From the NCBI GenBank assembly GCA_022606135.1, contig JABYQN010000002.1:1736001-1800000 (forward strand): a DNA stretch of 64,000 nt, written 5' to 3'. A program made the position numbers and the translations under genes. Positions 10,743 through 23,729 of the stretch are shown here, one piece after another (position 1 is the first letter of the stretch; every line of letters begins with the position of its first letter). This DNA comes from Fomes fomentarius. Taxonomy: Eukaryota; Basidiomycota; Agaricomycetes; Polyporales; Polyporaceae. The notes below the pieces were generated by a model. The model saw only the letters and a list, made by a program, of their open reading frames with translations, was not told the origin of the DNA and did no database searches.

Positions 10743-12921
10743 ATGGGCAGCGTGCACTTCAATGAAGACGACTTGGAGTATCTGACCGCGCGAGAGTCAG
10801 CGCCCTCCACGTCCGAGACTCCGACGCCCTCCACATCGGGGTCATCAACATCGCTCTTGGTGGTATGTCCCCAACCCTTCATGAATTCATTCGGCGAGCG
10901 TCTACCATAGATCTCAATCTGCGGGTACAGCACACTGGCACGGAAGCACAACCAAAAGCCGTGGACCTGGAACGAGCGTCCTCTGACGATAACCACTTCG
11001 TCCTTGCCGCTGCGGGGCGTTTTGACCCGTACGCGCTGCGGGACCGGTACAAGTCGGACGACGAGCTCTCGAGACTGCGGAAGGACAAGTCGAGCAAGGC
11101 TGTCTCCGAGTTTTACCAGAAGCAGAATGGCGTAAGTCATCCCTTCTGGGCCTCCCTTGTTCACTCGGACCAAAGTTCAAGTTGATGATTCATGTGCCAT
11201 ACTAACGGGCTCTTTTAGCTTATCATATCGCTCCTGAAGCCGATGGACGCCCACACAGAAGACGCACGGGCAGAGCAAGGTTCTTCTCATACTCAGGTGC
11301 GGGCTGAAAGTCACTTTTCGACTTCCTGTTCAGTCCTCTTATCGATGCTCCGCGCAGGTACGGATCGCTATATGGGCGAGCTTGATAGCCAACGTGTTCC
11401 TGTGCGTCCTGCAAAGTACGTCCCTTTTCCCTGGCCAGCTGTCAGAGTTCAGGTCGTTGACGCCAGGCGTCAGTGTATGCCGCCATCGCGTCGGGCTCTC
11501 TGGCTCTTCTTTCCACCGGCATCGACGCCGTGTTTGACATGGGCAGCAACATCCTGCTGTTCTGGCTGCACCAGAAGGCGGCGAGGATGGACAAGGACAA
11601 GTGGCCTGTCGGAGGGGCCCGACTGGAAACGATTGGCAACATCCTCTACGGTGAGTAACGCCAGTAACCCTCGGGGGAGTGCAGTGCTAACCAGGCTCCG
11701 GCAGGATTCCTGTACGTACCACAAAGAGTCGCACGTTCCTTCCGCAGCTAACCGCGCGGTTGAAGGATGGGCTCTGTGAACATCGTGGTGTTCATCGAGT
11801 CCGCTAGGACCATCTTGGCCCGCGAGGGTGGCACGGACAGGAACGAGCTCCATCTCGCGTCTCTCATTGAGGTTTCGGCAGCGTGGGGTACGTACTACGC
11901 CACACTCACACACCACGCAAGAACTACCTGGCTCACCAGTGGTGGACCCTCCCAGGCATCAAGCTCCTGCTCTTCCTCTACTGCTTCTCGTTGCGTAAGC
12001 GGTCGAGCCAAGTCCAGGTCCTGTGGGAAGACCACAGAAACGACCTGTATATCAACGGCTTTGGTGTGTGCTTACCCCACCGCATACGATCCCCGATGTC
12101 ATCCAGCTGAGCCTGCTCCGTGGCAGGCGTTCTCATGTCCGCCGGAGGAAGCAAGATCATCTGGTGTAAGTCTCTGTCATCCGTGACCACCTGGCGGCCA
12201 GACTGACAAACCACTGCCATCCGCATGCCCACACACGCACGCATCGCCGATCCAGACCTCGACCCGCTTGGTGCTATGATGGTACGCCGCGACGTTCTGC
12301 ACCCACCTGCGGCGTTGAATCGAGCTCTCACACGCACACCGCATGCTATCGTGCCACCCAGATCGCCGCCGGCGTGATCCTCTCCTGGGGGCAGACGATC
12401 TACGAGCAGTTCGAGCTGCTCGCGGGCAAGTCCGCGCCCCGCGAGTTCCTCCAGCTCCTCATCTACAAAGCGGTCACCTACGCCGAGGAGATCAAGCAGA
12501 TCGACACCGTGCGTGCATATCATGTGCGTCCAGACCCTCGTAAAGTTCCCTGTCCTGGAAAAACCTGACTCACAAGCTCTGCGTTCCCTCCCACAGAGTG
12601 GCCCTGTACGCGTCTTCCCGCTCTCACATAACGCGCCTTGAGGTTTATCGTCGGTCAACTGACAATGTGCTGTGGGTAACAGGACTACTTCGTGGAGCTG
12701 GACGTCGTTATGGACGCGGACACACCCCTGTGGAAGTCGCACGATATCAGCGAAGAGCTGCAGGAGAAGATCGAAGCCCTCCCTGGCGTCGAGCGTGCCT
12801 TCGTGCACGTCGACCATGAGACTCGTCACACGCCTGTGCGTACTCCTCCCTCGCGCTGTTCACCATGCACTACATCTGCTGACTGGAACCCGTCTCGTAG
12901 GAACATCGCAAGTGCCATTGA
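10743..12921 (+). CDS. cation diffusion facilitator, Mn-type (CDF gene 2)
   Basis: About 425 residues from 14 exons, including microexons of 7 nt (11705-11711) and 9 nt (12597-12605). The ATG at 10743 gives an acidic Ser/Thr-rich N-terminus (MGSVHFNEDDLEYL). Then come DPYALRDRYKSDDELSRLRKD, LLKPMDAHTEDARAEQ, the DxxxD motif in STGIDAVFDMGSN, WPVGGARLETIGN, VLWEDHRND, WYLDPLGAMM, and the C-terminal VVMDADTPLW and HVDHETRHTPEH. These match CDF gene 1 block by block, so the two are paralogues from a duplication, now separated by the NRAMP gene. The role is proton-coupled efflux or compartmental storage of Mn2+ or a related metal. The N-terminal exon differs most between the paralogues, so the start is the least certain part. 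Confidence 0.9.
11705..11711 (+). other. 7-nt microexon of CDF gene 2
   Basis: GATTCCT between acceptor CGGCAG and donor GTACGT. It restores Gly-Phe-Leu-Met-Gly-Ser across the junction, at the same protein position as the 7-nt exon of CDF gene 1. Confidence 0.8.
12597..12605 (+). other. 9-nt microexon of CDF gene 2 (Ser-Gly-Pro)
   Basis: AGTGGCCCT sits between acceptor CCACAG and donor GTACGC. It encodes Ser-Gly-Pro and joins to Asp-Tyr-Phe-Val-Glu at 12683. In CDF gene 1 the equivalent Ser-Gly-Pro-Asp-Tyr-Tyr is in one uninterrupted exon, so this paralogue has one intron more (or the other lost it). Confidence 0.75.
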
Positions 12922-13032
12922 ATATGCGCTCGATCCCTGCGTTAGTCATGTACAAACGTCGTGTAGGTGTGTGGTGAACATGGTTCCGGGCTATGTATAG
13001 TAAGGTAGATGTAGGATGATGCAGCAAGCACA

Positions 13033-16000
13033 CTACTCTTCGTCCCCGAGCTTCCAATTGCGTATTTTCTTGATCCCCTTGTCGAACTCGTACAATAAAT
13101 CCCTCGGTTTCGCCTCGTTAGCGGGATCGCCCGCCTTCGGCTCCTTTCGTCTACCGTGAATAGCATGATGGACGTGTTGAGATACACTGTTCACAGGCAC
13201 GACGGCGGGCCCAGCCGATATCGCTGACCCGAAATCCAAGCCAACGTCATGGTCCAATCCCATCTCGACGTCCATGGCGTCATAAACGTCGTCGACGTCA
13301 ACCTCCTCGGGGTCTCCCACGTTGGGAGTCGTCCCGACATGTGCGCTGGCTGAGTACGGCGGCGGCGCTGCCAGGGGCGGAGGCAAAGCAAGCATCATCA
13401 TGTTCATGTCTGGATAACCGCTGCCATGAGGCTGGTATTTGCGAATATTCAGCTGAGTCTTGGACCACTCTTGTATGCTGTTTCATGATAGTGCGCAGAC
13501 GAGGCGATCAATACGACACGATAAGAAAAGACATATGGCAGGGAAACTCACCACTTTCTGATGACGTCGTGTCTGGTGAGGAAGTGCGACGCTATCACGT
13601 CCTACAAGGCGGAAAGGGAAGGAAGCCCGTGATCATCAGTGCGAACAAATACCACCGCTCCATGAGAAGACTTACCCTCCAGATTCCAGTTTGGTGCTCA
13701 TCCTTGAGCCACTCGAGGATAGCCCAGCGCGTCGTCTGCATGCAGATGTTCTTGTTGTACTCGATACTCGCCTGGCTCTTCGGGTTCGCCTTCCCGTAGC
13801 CCGGTCTTTCAGTCAGCCACACGCGCACATCAGCCAGTGTCCACACGCAAGCAAAGCAACAGCAAGACCCGCACTCACTCGTTGAAGTACGGTAGCTCAA
13901 TCAGGATCATGCTCTGGATTGACACGAGCACCTGCAGCAGCGTCGACTTGGGCGACCACTGTTCCTCCGGTCTTCGTCACAGATTGCATTTGTTCGTCAC
14001 ATATGTATAGCAAGCAGGTCGAAGACGCACCTCCCTTGCCACGTCCCGAGGAGCGACAGGCACACCTTGCCGTTGTTGTACAGGTTCGGGTTGAATCGCA
14101 CCGTCCCGCCGCCAGTCGTGCGGAGATGCATGAGCGGCGGCTTGTTCGGGTACTCGAGCGGGAGGAAGCAGTCGAACTCGAACAACCCCCCGGCGTAAGG
14201 CGTCCCTTCGGGTCCTGCGATCATGATCTTGCTGCGAAGTTGGCCGAACGTCGATGTCGAGGTGACGCACCAACGGTGTGGCAAAGTCCGAGGAGGAGTG
14301 ACGGTTTATGCATTGTTATGTGTGAGGAGATGGCAACGGATAGTGACGCAGCGGAAGGAAGGGCGGAGAGCAGACCCCCGAGATAACCATGTGAAGCATC
14401 GCAACGTGAACGATGAGTTGCGACAACAACGTGGCAAACAAACAACACGAAGTCAGTTACGATCGATCTCCAGATCGCCTCGCATATACATCTCAATAGC
14501 ACTACTCGGAAGCGAAATGAACCCATGAGGCCCGGGGACGCTAGCACAGATGGGGGAAACCGGAAACCGAACCCCGGATGGACACTCACATTACATCGTT
14601 GCGGACCTCATCCACGCGGACCCATACGCCCGGCGGCAAGCTCGTCGCGGTCACCGCGAGCTCTTTGACGAGGTGCAGGCGGTCCTTCGGGTCCCGCGTG
14701 GCATTCGCGGTCTTTTTGAGGTTCGCGGCGTAGTTGTAATTGGGGTAGTCGACCGTCCCATTGCTCGATACATGTGATAGCGTCACGTATTTGAACGCGA
14801 GGCGTTCGCATTCTTGCGCATACGTCCGCTCGAGGTCGATGGCCGGATCCCGCCCTTTGCCTTTGCCATTGCTCTTACCCTTCCCAATAGATGACTCCTC
14901 GTCTTCGCCACAAGGTTGTGAACCAGTGAGGATTGCCGCTGGCTCTTTCCCCATGATCGTCATGGCACGCTCGATATCACCCCTTGCGGCGATGATGTCG
15001 CCGCAGAGCGATGTCGCTTTGACAGCAGTCTCTGCGACCTCACCTCCATCGCCATCGGCACCAGACTCGAGCACGCTTGAAGCGCCAGCTAAAAATGTCT
15101 CGCATTGCTTCGTGAGTTTCTTGAAGTGCGCGTACAGTGGGGGAGCGGAGACGGGTGCGCCGGTGTCTTTGCTCCGCTCCCATGTGATCTGGCCGTCGCC
15201 CCACATCCAGTCTTCCAATCCACAGCTCTTCGCAACTTCCCAGCGAGGGCCAATAAGTACCTTTCACGAATACAATTAGCATTCGGCCCATGGAGCAATG
15301 AATTGACATACTTCGAGTGTGAGTTCACAATCGGCCATTCGCCTCAGGAGTGCAAGCACAGCATGGTAGACGTCTATGCGTGCTATCCAGTCATTGACTG
15401 AGTCGTTCCGAAGAAGGCTACCGAGAAGATCAGGAAGCTGGGATAGGCGCAGGAGCGCATCGATAGACTCGTGCGGAAGCATGTCGTAGATTTGCGGATT
15501 CTCGGAATAAGGAGCGGGAAGGTAACTCGTGATAGTGTTCAGCGCCCGTACAATGATCTCATCGAAGTGCAATGCCAGTGCGTCACGGCTGGAACTTGAG
15601 AGTGAAGAACTGTTGGGGTGAGCACCACCGCGTCCGCGGCTGCGGCCCCTCCTGGCCGGGGCATAAGAGTAGTGACCGAAATCCATGCCATACCCCGTGC
15701 CTCCAGGCCCGACACTGCCAACTTGGTTCTTCTGTGCTCTAGCGGCAGCCTCGCGCGCGCGTTGGTCAGAGTTCTCGCGTTCGCCGAGGTAGAGCCTGTC
15801 GAAACCACCAAGTACTTCGAATATGGCAATGATACGCACGCTTGCACAACACGTTTCAACGGGACATTCGGGGTTATCTGCCTGGCCCCTACAAGATAGC
15901 GGGCAGGCGACAGTGGACATGCAACCGCGACAATGATTAGTCTTGCATTCCTTACATGGGGCATGTAGGAGACGGATAAGACTGGGAGATGACGATAATT

Positions 16001-16611
16001 GTGGGGAAAATGTGACCTATATGCGCATGAAGTGAGTCAGATACCCGCGCTAGAGGAGTAGGAAAGAAGGTTCGTACATGGCCGCGAGGGGAAGGAAGCT
16101 TGGCACCACATGAACAGGCCTTCTCGCCTGTGAAAAAGTCTCTGCACTGCTCGAGCTTGGTGACATGATGGAGCTCTGAGGGAGCGTCAGACTCCGCCCT
16201 CCGTTTGCCGCTGCGAGTAGCGCGGGGCCGAGTCTTGGATTGAGACAAAGAGGGGTTTATTAGCTGAGCATCTTCTGCCTCCCATTCTTTGGCGAGACGG
16301 CGTGCCATAGCCTCATCGTCTTCCGGCGCGCCATCTCCGTCTGAAATCTCAATAGCATCATCAGGTGTAGAGTGAGCGCGTCGGGGGGCAGCAGAGCCGG
16401 CAGATGCACCGGGAGATGAGGGGCCGGGGGCGTTCCACTCCTCCTGCAGCTTCCGTGCAAGAGCCTCGCTCTCCTCCTGGGCTTGAATCTGAGCAAGGAT
16501 AGACTCTATCGAGTCCTCCTCGTCGTCGTCTTGGACGATGATAGCGGGGGCCATCTTTGTCCTCTTGCGAGGAGAGTCGGGAGACGGGCGGTCGCGCTTG
16601 CGAGGAGGCAT
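13033..16611 (-). CDS. UBE2O/BIRC6-class ubiquitin-conjugating enzyme with UIM-like motifs and Cys-rich region
   Basis: A multi-exon gene of roughly 900 residues. The N-terminus is basic ([22 protein letters not shown]-like), then has two short acidic/Ala helices resembling ubiquitin-interacting motifs ([12 protein letters not shown] and [13 protein letters not shown]). A Cys-rich part follows (CSCGAKL, then [12 protein letters not shown] and CPLSC), suggesting zinc binding. A helical middle domain leads to the E2 core: [19 protein letters not shown], the [12 protein letters not shown] block, [16 protein letters not shown] with the catalytic Cys in GKVCLSLL, then [17 protein letters not shown] and LPYFNEPGYG. 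This is the pattern of the BIRC6/UBE2O branch, hybrid enzymes that can act as both E2 and E3. The stop follows KLGDEE. A 358-nt intron (14232-14589) is unusually long for this window. Substrate is unknown. Confidence 0.88.
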
Positions 16612-17022
16612 GGCCGGGCAGCGATCTTATATGGCGAGTGGAGGCAGCTGCAGGAGACTGCAGCCCAGTCGTGACAGAGTAAGAAGACTTGGACAGACGC
16701 GACTGCTCGGACAACACGACGCGTTGGGCGCCTGTCCGGGAAGCCGGCGCGGGGGCAGGAATGGCCGGATTTGGAAGAACCGCGGGGAGGATGGCGGGCG
16801 TTGGGCAAGGCTGACTCTGCTCTCAGTTCTCTCTCGCTCTCTCGCCTCCGCCCACCTCCATTCTTGTTTATTCCCTCCGTTGCTCCTCGCGCTCTCGCTC
16901 CCTCGCTCTCCGCTGCTCTATCTTCGCATCCATCTTCTGCATTTCACGCTCCCACAATCCCCGCCACGTCCCTCACGACCACATCCACGACCTCTTAAGC
17001 CCACACACGACACTTTCCCCCA
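16612..17022. promoter_or_regulatory. divergent promoter region of the E2 and GC-kinase genes
   Basis: 411 bp between two start codons facing away from each other. The side near the kinase is a long pyrimidine-rich tract (about 16810-17020), a common feature just upstream of fungal transcription starts. I see no clear TATA box. Confidence 0.5.
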
Positions 17023-19235
<2,213 letters not shown>

Positions 19236-20110
19236 GCGGTCCCCAAACAAATCGTTGCCCTCTTGCTCCCATCATTCCTAGTTTTTAATCGTACTGTGTA
19301 CTTTTGGCAATCTGCCACATCCTCCGTTATCTTTGCTTCCACAGCCCGCTCACTTTCTTCTGCGTGCTTCTCTTGCTCCGATCTCTCGTCTCCTCTCACG
19401 GCTCACGGACGGTCGATTTCGCTCGCATCTGACGTTTCTGCCCACTACCTCTCGTTCATATGTAGCTCTCCTGCCCTGCCATCTTGTCAATCCACCCGCC
19501 TCCTCAATCCACTTCCATCATCGGTCGAGTACACATACCTATTCATGCACTGCTAATTCTGCGAATGCATGTATTCCAGCGTTTTCCTCCTCCATCTCTC
19601 CTGCCATCCTTCTCCATATCCCGTCCCACATCTCTCCCACCTTCCATATCTCGCTAGTGTCTTGGTCCAGTTCAGTGTTCCATCACCAACCCCGTGGCAT
19701 CCGCAGTACTACCACCGTGTATACCATAGCTTCCCGCAGCATACCAGTAATCAGAACAAACAAAGAAACGTGTATTTGCACCACGCGACGGCCTCTTTGC
19801 TCGACAGTCAGAAAACGGCGCCCTCTGCTGATGTCGTTGAAGGCTGTTGTTGCCGAGCCAAGGGGGTCGGATCCATTATTCAGCGACCCTACCCTGCAGG
19901 CTGGTGCGGCTGTTTGTCATTTTGAAGCCCAACCGAGGTGTGTGCCCGTGCCGAAGTCTAAACCCTGAATGTTTGTTCGTCTCCGCGACAACGGACAAAA
20001 GGTGGATGATACGATGAATAATCATACATGTACGAAGCGAAATAGGAAGTGGAAGTAGGGAGTACCGATATGTCTGCCCCGCGGCATTGGGTGGGCCCGA
20101 CTCCCTCACA
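19236..20110. other. convergent intergenic region
   Basis: 875 bp between the ends of the GC-kinase (plus) and AP-3 delta (minus) genes. Much of it is pyrimidine-rich. Long plus-strand open frames here are low-complexity and lack domains, so I read it as two 3' UTRs and spacer. Confidence 0.5.
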
Positions 20111-23100
20111 CTACGCCAGGGTAGGCGTCGAAGTACCATCAGAGGTATTAGCGTTTGTCCGTTTCCTCTCCTTCTTGTCCTTACCGCCCCCACCGCCCGC
20201 CCCCTTCTTCTTCTTCGCTTTCGTGACCTTGATAGGCTCCGGCGTGCCCGGGCGGGGCTCGTCACCGTCCAGGTCGTACGCAGGGAAGCGCGAAGGCAGG
20301 GGCGCCGCCGCTGTCGCCGCGCCCAGCGGTGTCGCGGACCTGCTGCCGTTCCCGATTCCATACGCACGCTGCGACGGGGTAGGGGAGGCTGACGCTGAAC
20401 CCAGAGGTCGCGGGAACTGAGATCGCGATTGGGGACGCTGCGGCTGCGGCTGCTGGACGACTGCACCGTCGGGCATCTCGCCCGTCCGGTCGATCACGAA
20501 GGTTTGCGTCGTTGACGCGGGCGTGCTCCGGAGGCTGGGAAGGCGGTGCGAGGGTGTGGGTGTCGCGGCTGCAGTAAGATTTATAGTAGAAAGAGCGGTC
20601 AGTACATCGTCTTTTGCGCGGATGGAGGTGATGGATATGGTGCACGAGGGACGGCGGAGAGGAGGCGGAGTGCATGTCGTAATTGCTCAAGCTGATACCG
20701 CGGCGGAATGAACACGGACTGGGGCGCCTACATACCTTGCGCAAGTAACGGGAGGTCGTCAAGCCGGACAACTGGGATGGCGTCGACATCGGGGGCCCTC
20801 AACCTTGTCGGAGGAGGACGGTCGTCGACCAAATAGTAAGGGTCGTCTCGCAAGCGCTCCATGCGCTCTGCCTTCCGCTGTAGGTTTTGGCGTGGCGGAA
20901 CACAGCCGCAGGCAGGCGTCAACACAATGCAGACGGAAAGACCGACGTTAGTATGAAAGGATAACCGGACACTCACGCGTTCGCGCTCTGCGCGCTCTTC
21001 CGCGGTCTCGACGGGAGCACTGACATTAGGCGCCGAGTGCTCGTAGTCGCCATCCTCTTCGTCCCCGTCGTCCTCCTTAGCACGTGTCTTGCCTTTACGC
21101 TTCGTCTTCCCGGCGTCCTTCTTCTTGTTCTTCTTACTCTTTTTCCCTTCGAGCGGCTCGTCACCAGCGGCTTCCTGTGTGGACACAATATCTTCAGAGA
21201 ATGGCACGATCCATGCGTCCAGATCTAAACCCTCTGGGATCGGGACGCTCGCTTGTGCGGTAAGGGCCACCGCATTGAGCTCGTAGGCGACAAATAGAGG
21301 TTTCATGAGATATAGACTCTTTGGGAATCGCGGGTCGGACGATGGTGGCTCGCCAAAGCCTACAGCGCTTACTTCGCTATACTTCAAGCTTTCGGGCGGG
21401 CATGGCTTGTACGCTGTCAAGTCCGCCCGAATGAAAGTGAACAACTGCAGTAACTCTGCTGCCTAGATGTCAGATGTGGTAGATCGACACGACGTTTGAC
21501 AGATGCCAAGAAGACCGGTGAGTATGGAGCGAAAAGCGAGAGCTTGAAAGCAGGGTACACGCACCCTTTCCTGAACCTCGATGTCTGGATGGGCGACGAA
21601 GTCCGTAAGGCGTTCCACAGCATCGTCCACGATGCCGCGAACTCTCGTCAACTCGTCGTCATCCCAGCGGTCGGCGAGTTCGGCAGCCCATGACCCAAAG
21701 ACCTTCATGACTGCATGCAGGTAGACGGCGACGATGTCGGAGGATAGTGACACGATTCGTGGCTGGAGCAAATATGACAGCAGCTTGTGCGGTTCTGCAA
21801 GCTCGCTGACACGACGATCATCCATTTGTTGACCGGTCTACGATGAGCGCATACCGCGAGCGCTCACCTGCAGTATTCGCCGCAGATCCATGCGGCGGCC
21901 CAAAGCACCTCTGGGCACCCGCCCTCGTCGGAGGCGTTGTGCAAGAATGAGTCATCGCTGAGCAGCTTGACCATCACCTGTACGGCATAGCGTCGCACGG
22001 CACGTACACGACCGGTTATATCGACCAGCTGCACACGGATTTCTGCACCGACATTGACACGGGCGACGTAGGCGAGATCCACAAGGACTGAGATGTACCA
22101 CTCAAAGTCCGTGACATTGTCGTATAGATCCTGCGAGCCAAGTGACAGTATCCGCTGGGCGAGCGTTAGTCGGTACGCCGGTGATTGGGATGGAAGGACG
22201 GCCGGCCGAATAGGTGGGGCGCCGGTCGAAGGGGCAAGTTGAGACAAGGCTTCTGAAGCGGATGGAAGTGCGACCGACTCGGACTTGACCAGATGGGACA
22301 GGAGCTGTTGCAGGATGGGCTGTAGACTGTGTCGGCTGACCTAACGCGGTGGCATGAGTGTGACAACTTCTGAGCATGTGCCAAACGACAAACGGGAACA
22401 GACCATTGCAGACAGCAGATCGAGTGCTCGCACCCTGATACTAATGTCTTCATCATTGATACTTGACAGTATCACATCCTGATGTTCGGCCACTAGTTCA
22501 GGATGACTGGGAACGATCTTGACCATTGCGAGCAACGCAATGTACTTCACTGAATGGCCCAGTCACTCACTGTCGCACAGGACGAAGTATATCCATGGCT
22601 TACAGTTCTGATCGGCGTCTTGCAGAAATCCAGCTAGCTTAGTGACGCATGTCCTCGCAAGGGCATTTCCACCATGACCTTGGAGCATACCACCAATTAT
22701 GCACGTGCGAACACACTCATATAGCAAGGATATTGCTGATGTTGTCGAGATGAGCTCAGTGATGGGCGGTTGCAATTTCTTCACCAGCCGCGGCTCGTAA
22801 GGTGTGAGAGTCCCAAACTAGAGGGAATATTAGACGAGAGTACTTCCCATAGGAATGTAGCACGCCTCACAAGTTTGATGATTTTGATAAGCATCCAATT
22901 GTTGGAAGAGGTAGTCAACAGATGGAACAACTGAGGAGCTAGCGGCAGATAGTCCCTGGGACTTCGGTAAGCCAACTCGCATAAAACATTGATCGTCGCC
23001 GCAACAACACCTTTGAACAAAAGTCAAGTAAGCTCATGGACATAAAGCACGCCAATTGTTGACATACCAGGATCGGCATCGTCAAGTTTCTCTCTAAGTC

Positions 23101-23729
23101 TACTCATACTCTGTGGAATGATATCGGAATACTTGGTAGACAACTTGAACAAAGCTAGAACCGCGCGTTTTCGTACGTGTGGACGAGAGTGGTTCAGCAT
23201 TGCAATAAGTTCCGGAGAGAGATCTCGCGCCAGCTCGGGTGTCACGATATGAGACAGCCCGTTCAACGCAATAGCAACATCCTCTGGCCTTGAACCTAGG
23301 TCCTAAAACAGCGGTCAACTGTGCACCTTGGAAGGGTCTCCAAGCCACGACTCACCTTCTTTAGCAAGTTGGTCGTAAGCATAAGCACATCGGTGTCCTG
23401 TTGGAAGGATTGTGCAGCCGCCAGATAGCCGATAGTCTTCAGGTGTATCCTTGGAGCAGACATAACCTCCACCACATGGAAGGATGCCCAATTCATGTCG
23501 TAGCCGATCATTTGTAGCTTCAGGGAGTCAAGTCTTTGTTGCGCAATAGGTAGAACATACGGCGAAGACTTACGTAGGTAAGCTTCAACACCGCTGCCGC
23601 CTTAATCTCCATATCCTTGCTTTTGATCTCGTTCCTAATCTCGCCCACAGCTTGGGCGATGAACTTGGCTTCATCCTTCTTATTGGCACGCAAGCCGCGA
23701 ATGAGATCTTGCAATGTGCGTTCCCACAT
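20111..23729 (-). CDS. APL5: AP-3 adaptor complex subunit delta
   Basis: About 900 residues in many exons. The start (MWERTLQDLIRGLRANKKDE) is the usual opening of delta adaptin. It is followed by the adaptin N-terminal alpha-solenoid: MEIKAAAVLKLTYLQMIGYD, ASFHVVEVMS, KTIGYLAAAQSF, DVLMLTTNLLKKD, SRPEDVAIALNGLSHIVTPE, RPHVRKRAVLALFKLS and DQNCKYIALLAMVKIV. The C-terminal third is charged and Lys-rich (KKSKKNKKKDAGKTKRKGK, later KAKKKKGAGGGGGKDKK) with acidic patches, as is common for the delta hinge/ear. AP-3 sorts cargo from Golgi/endosome to the vacuole by the direct route. The stop at 20111 follows STPTLA. Boundaries in the 20.5-21.9 kb part are less certain. Confidence 0.9.

Noticed and set aside
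19333..19968. Plus-strand open frame of 211 codons after the GC-kinase gene
   Set aside because: A pyrimidine-rich 3' region giving Ser/Pro/His-rich low-complexity protein.
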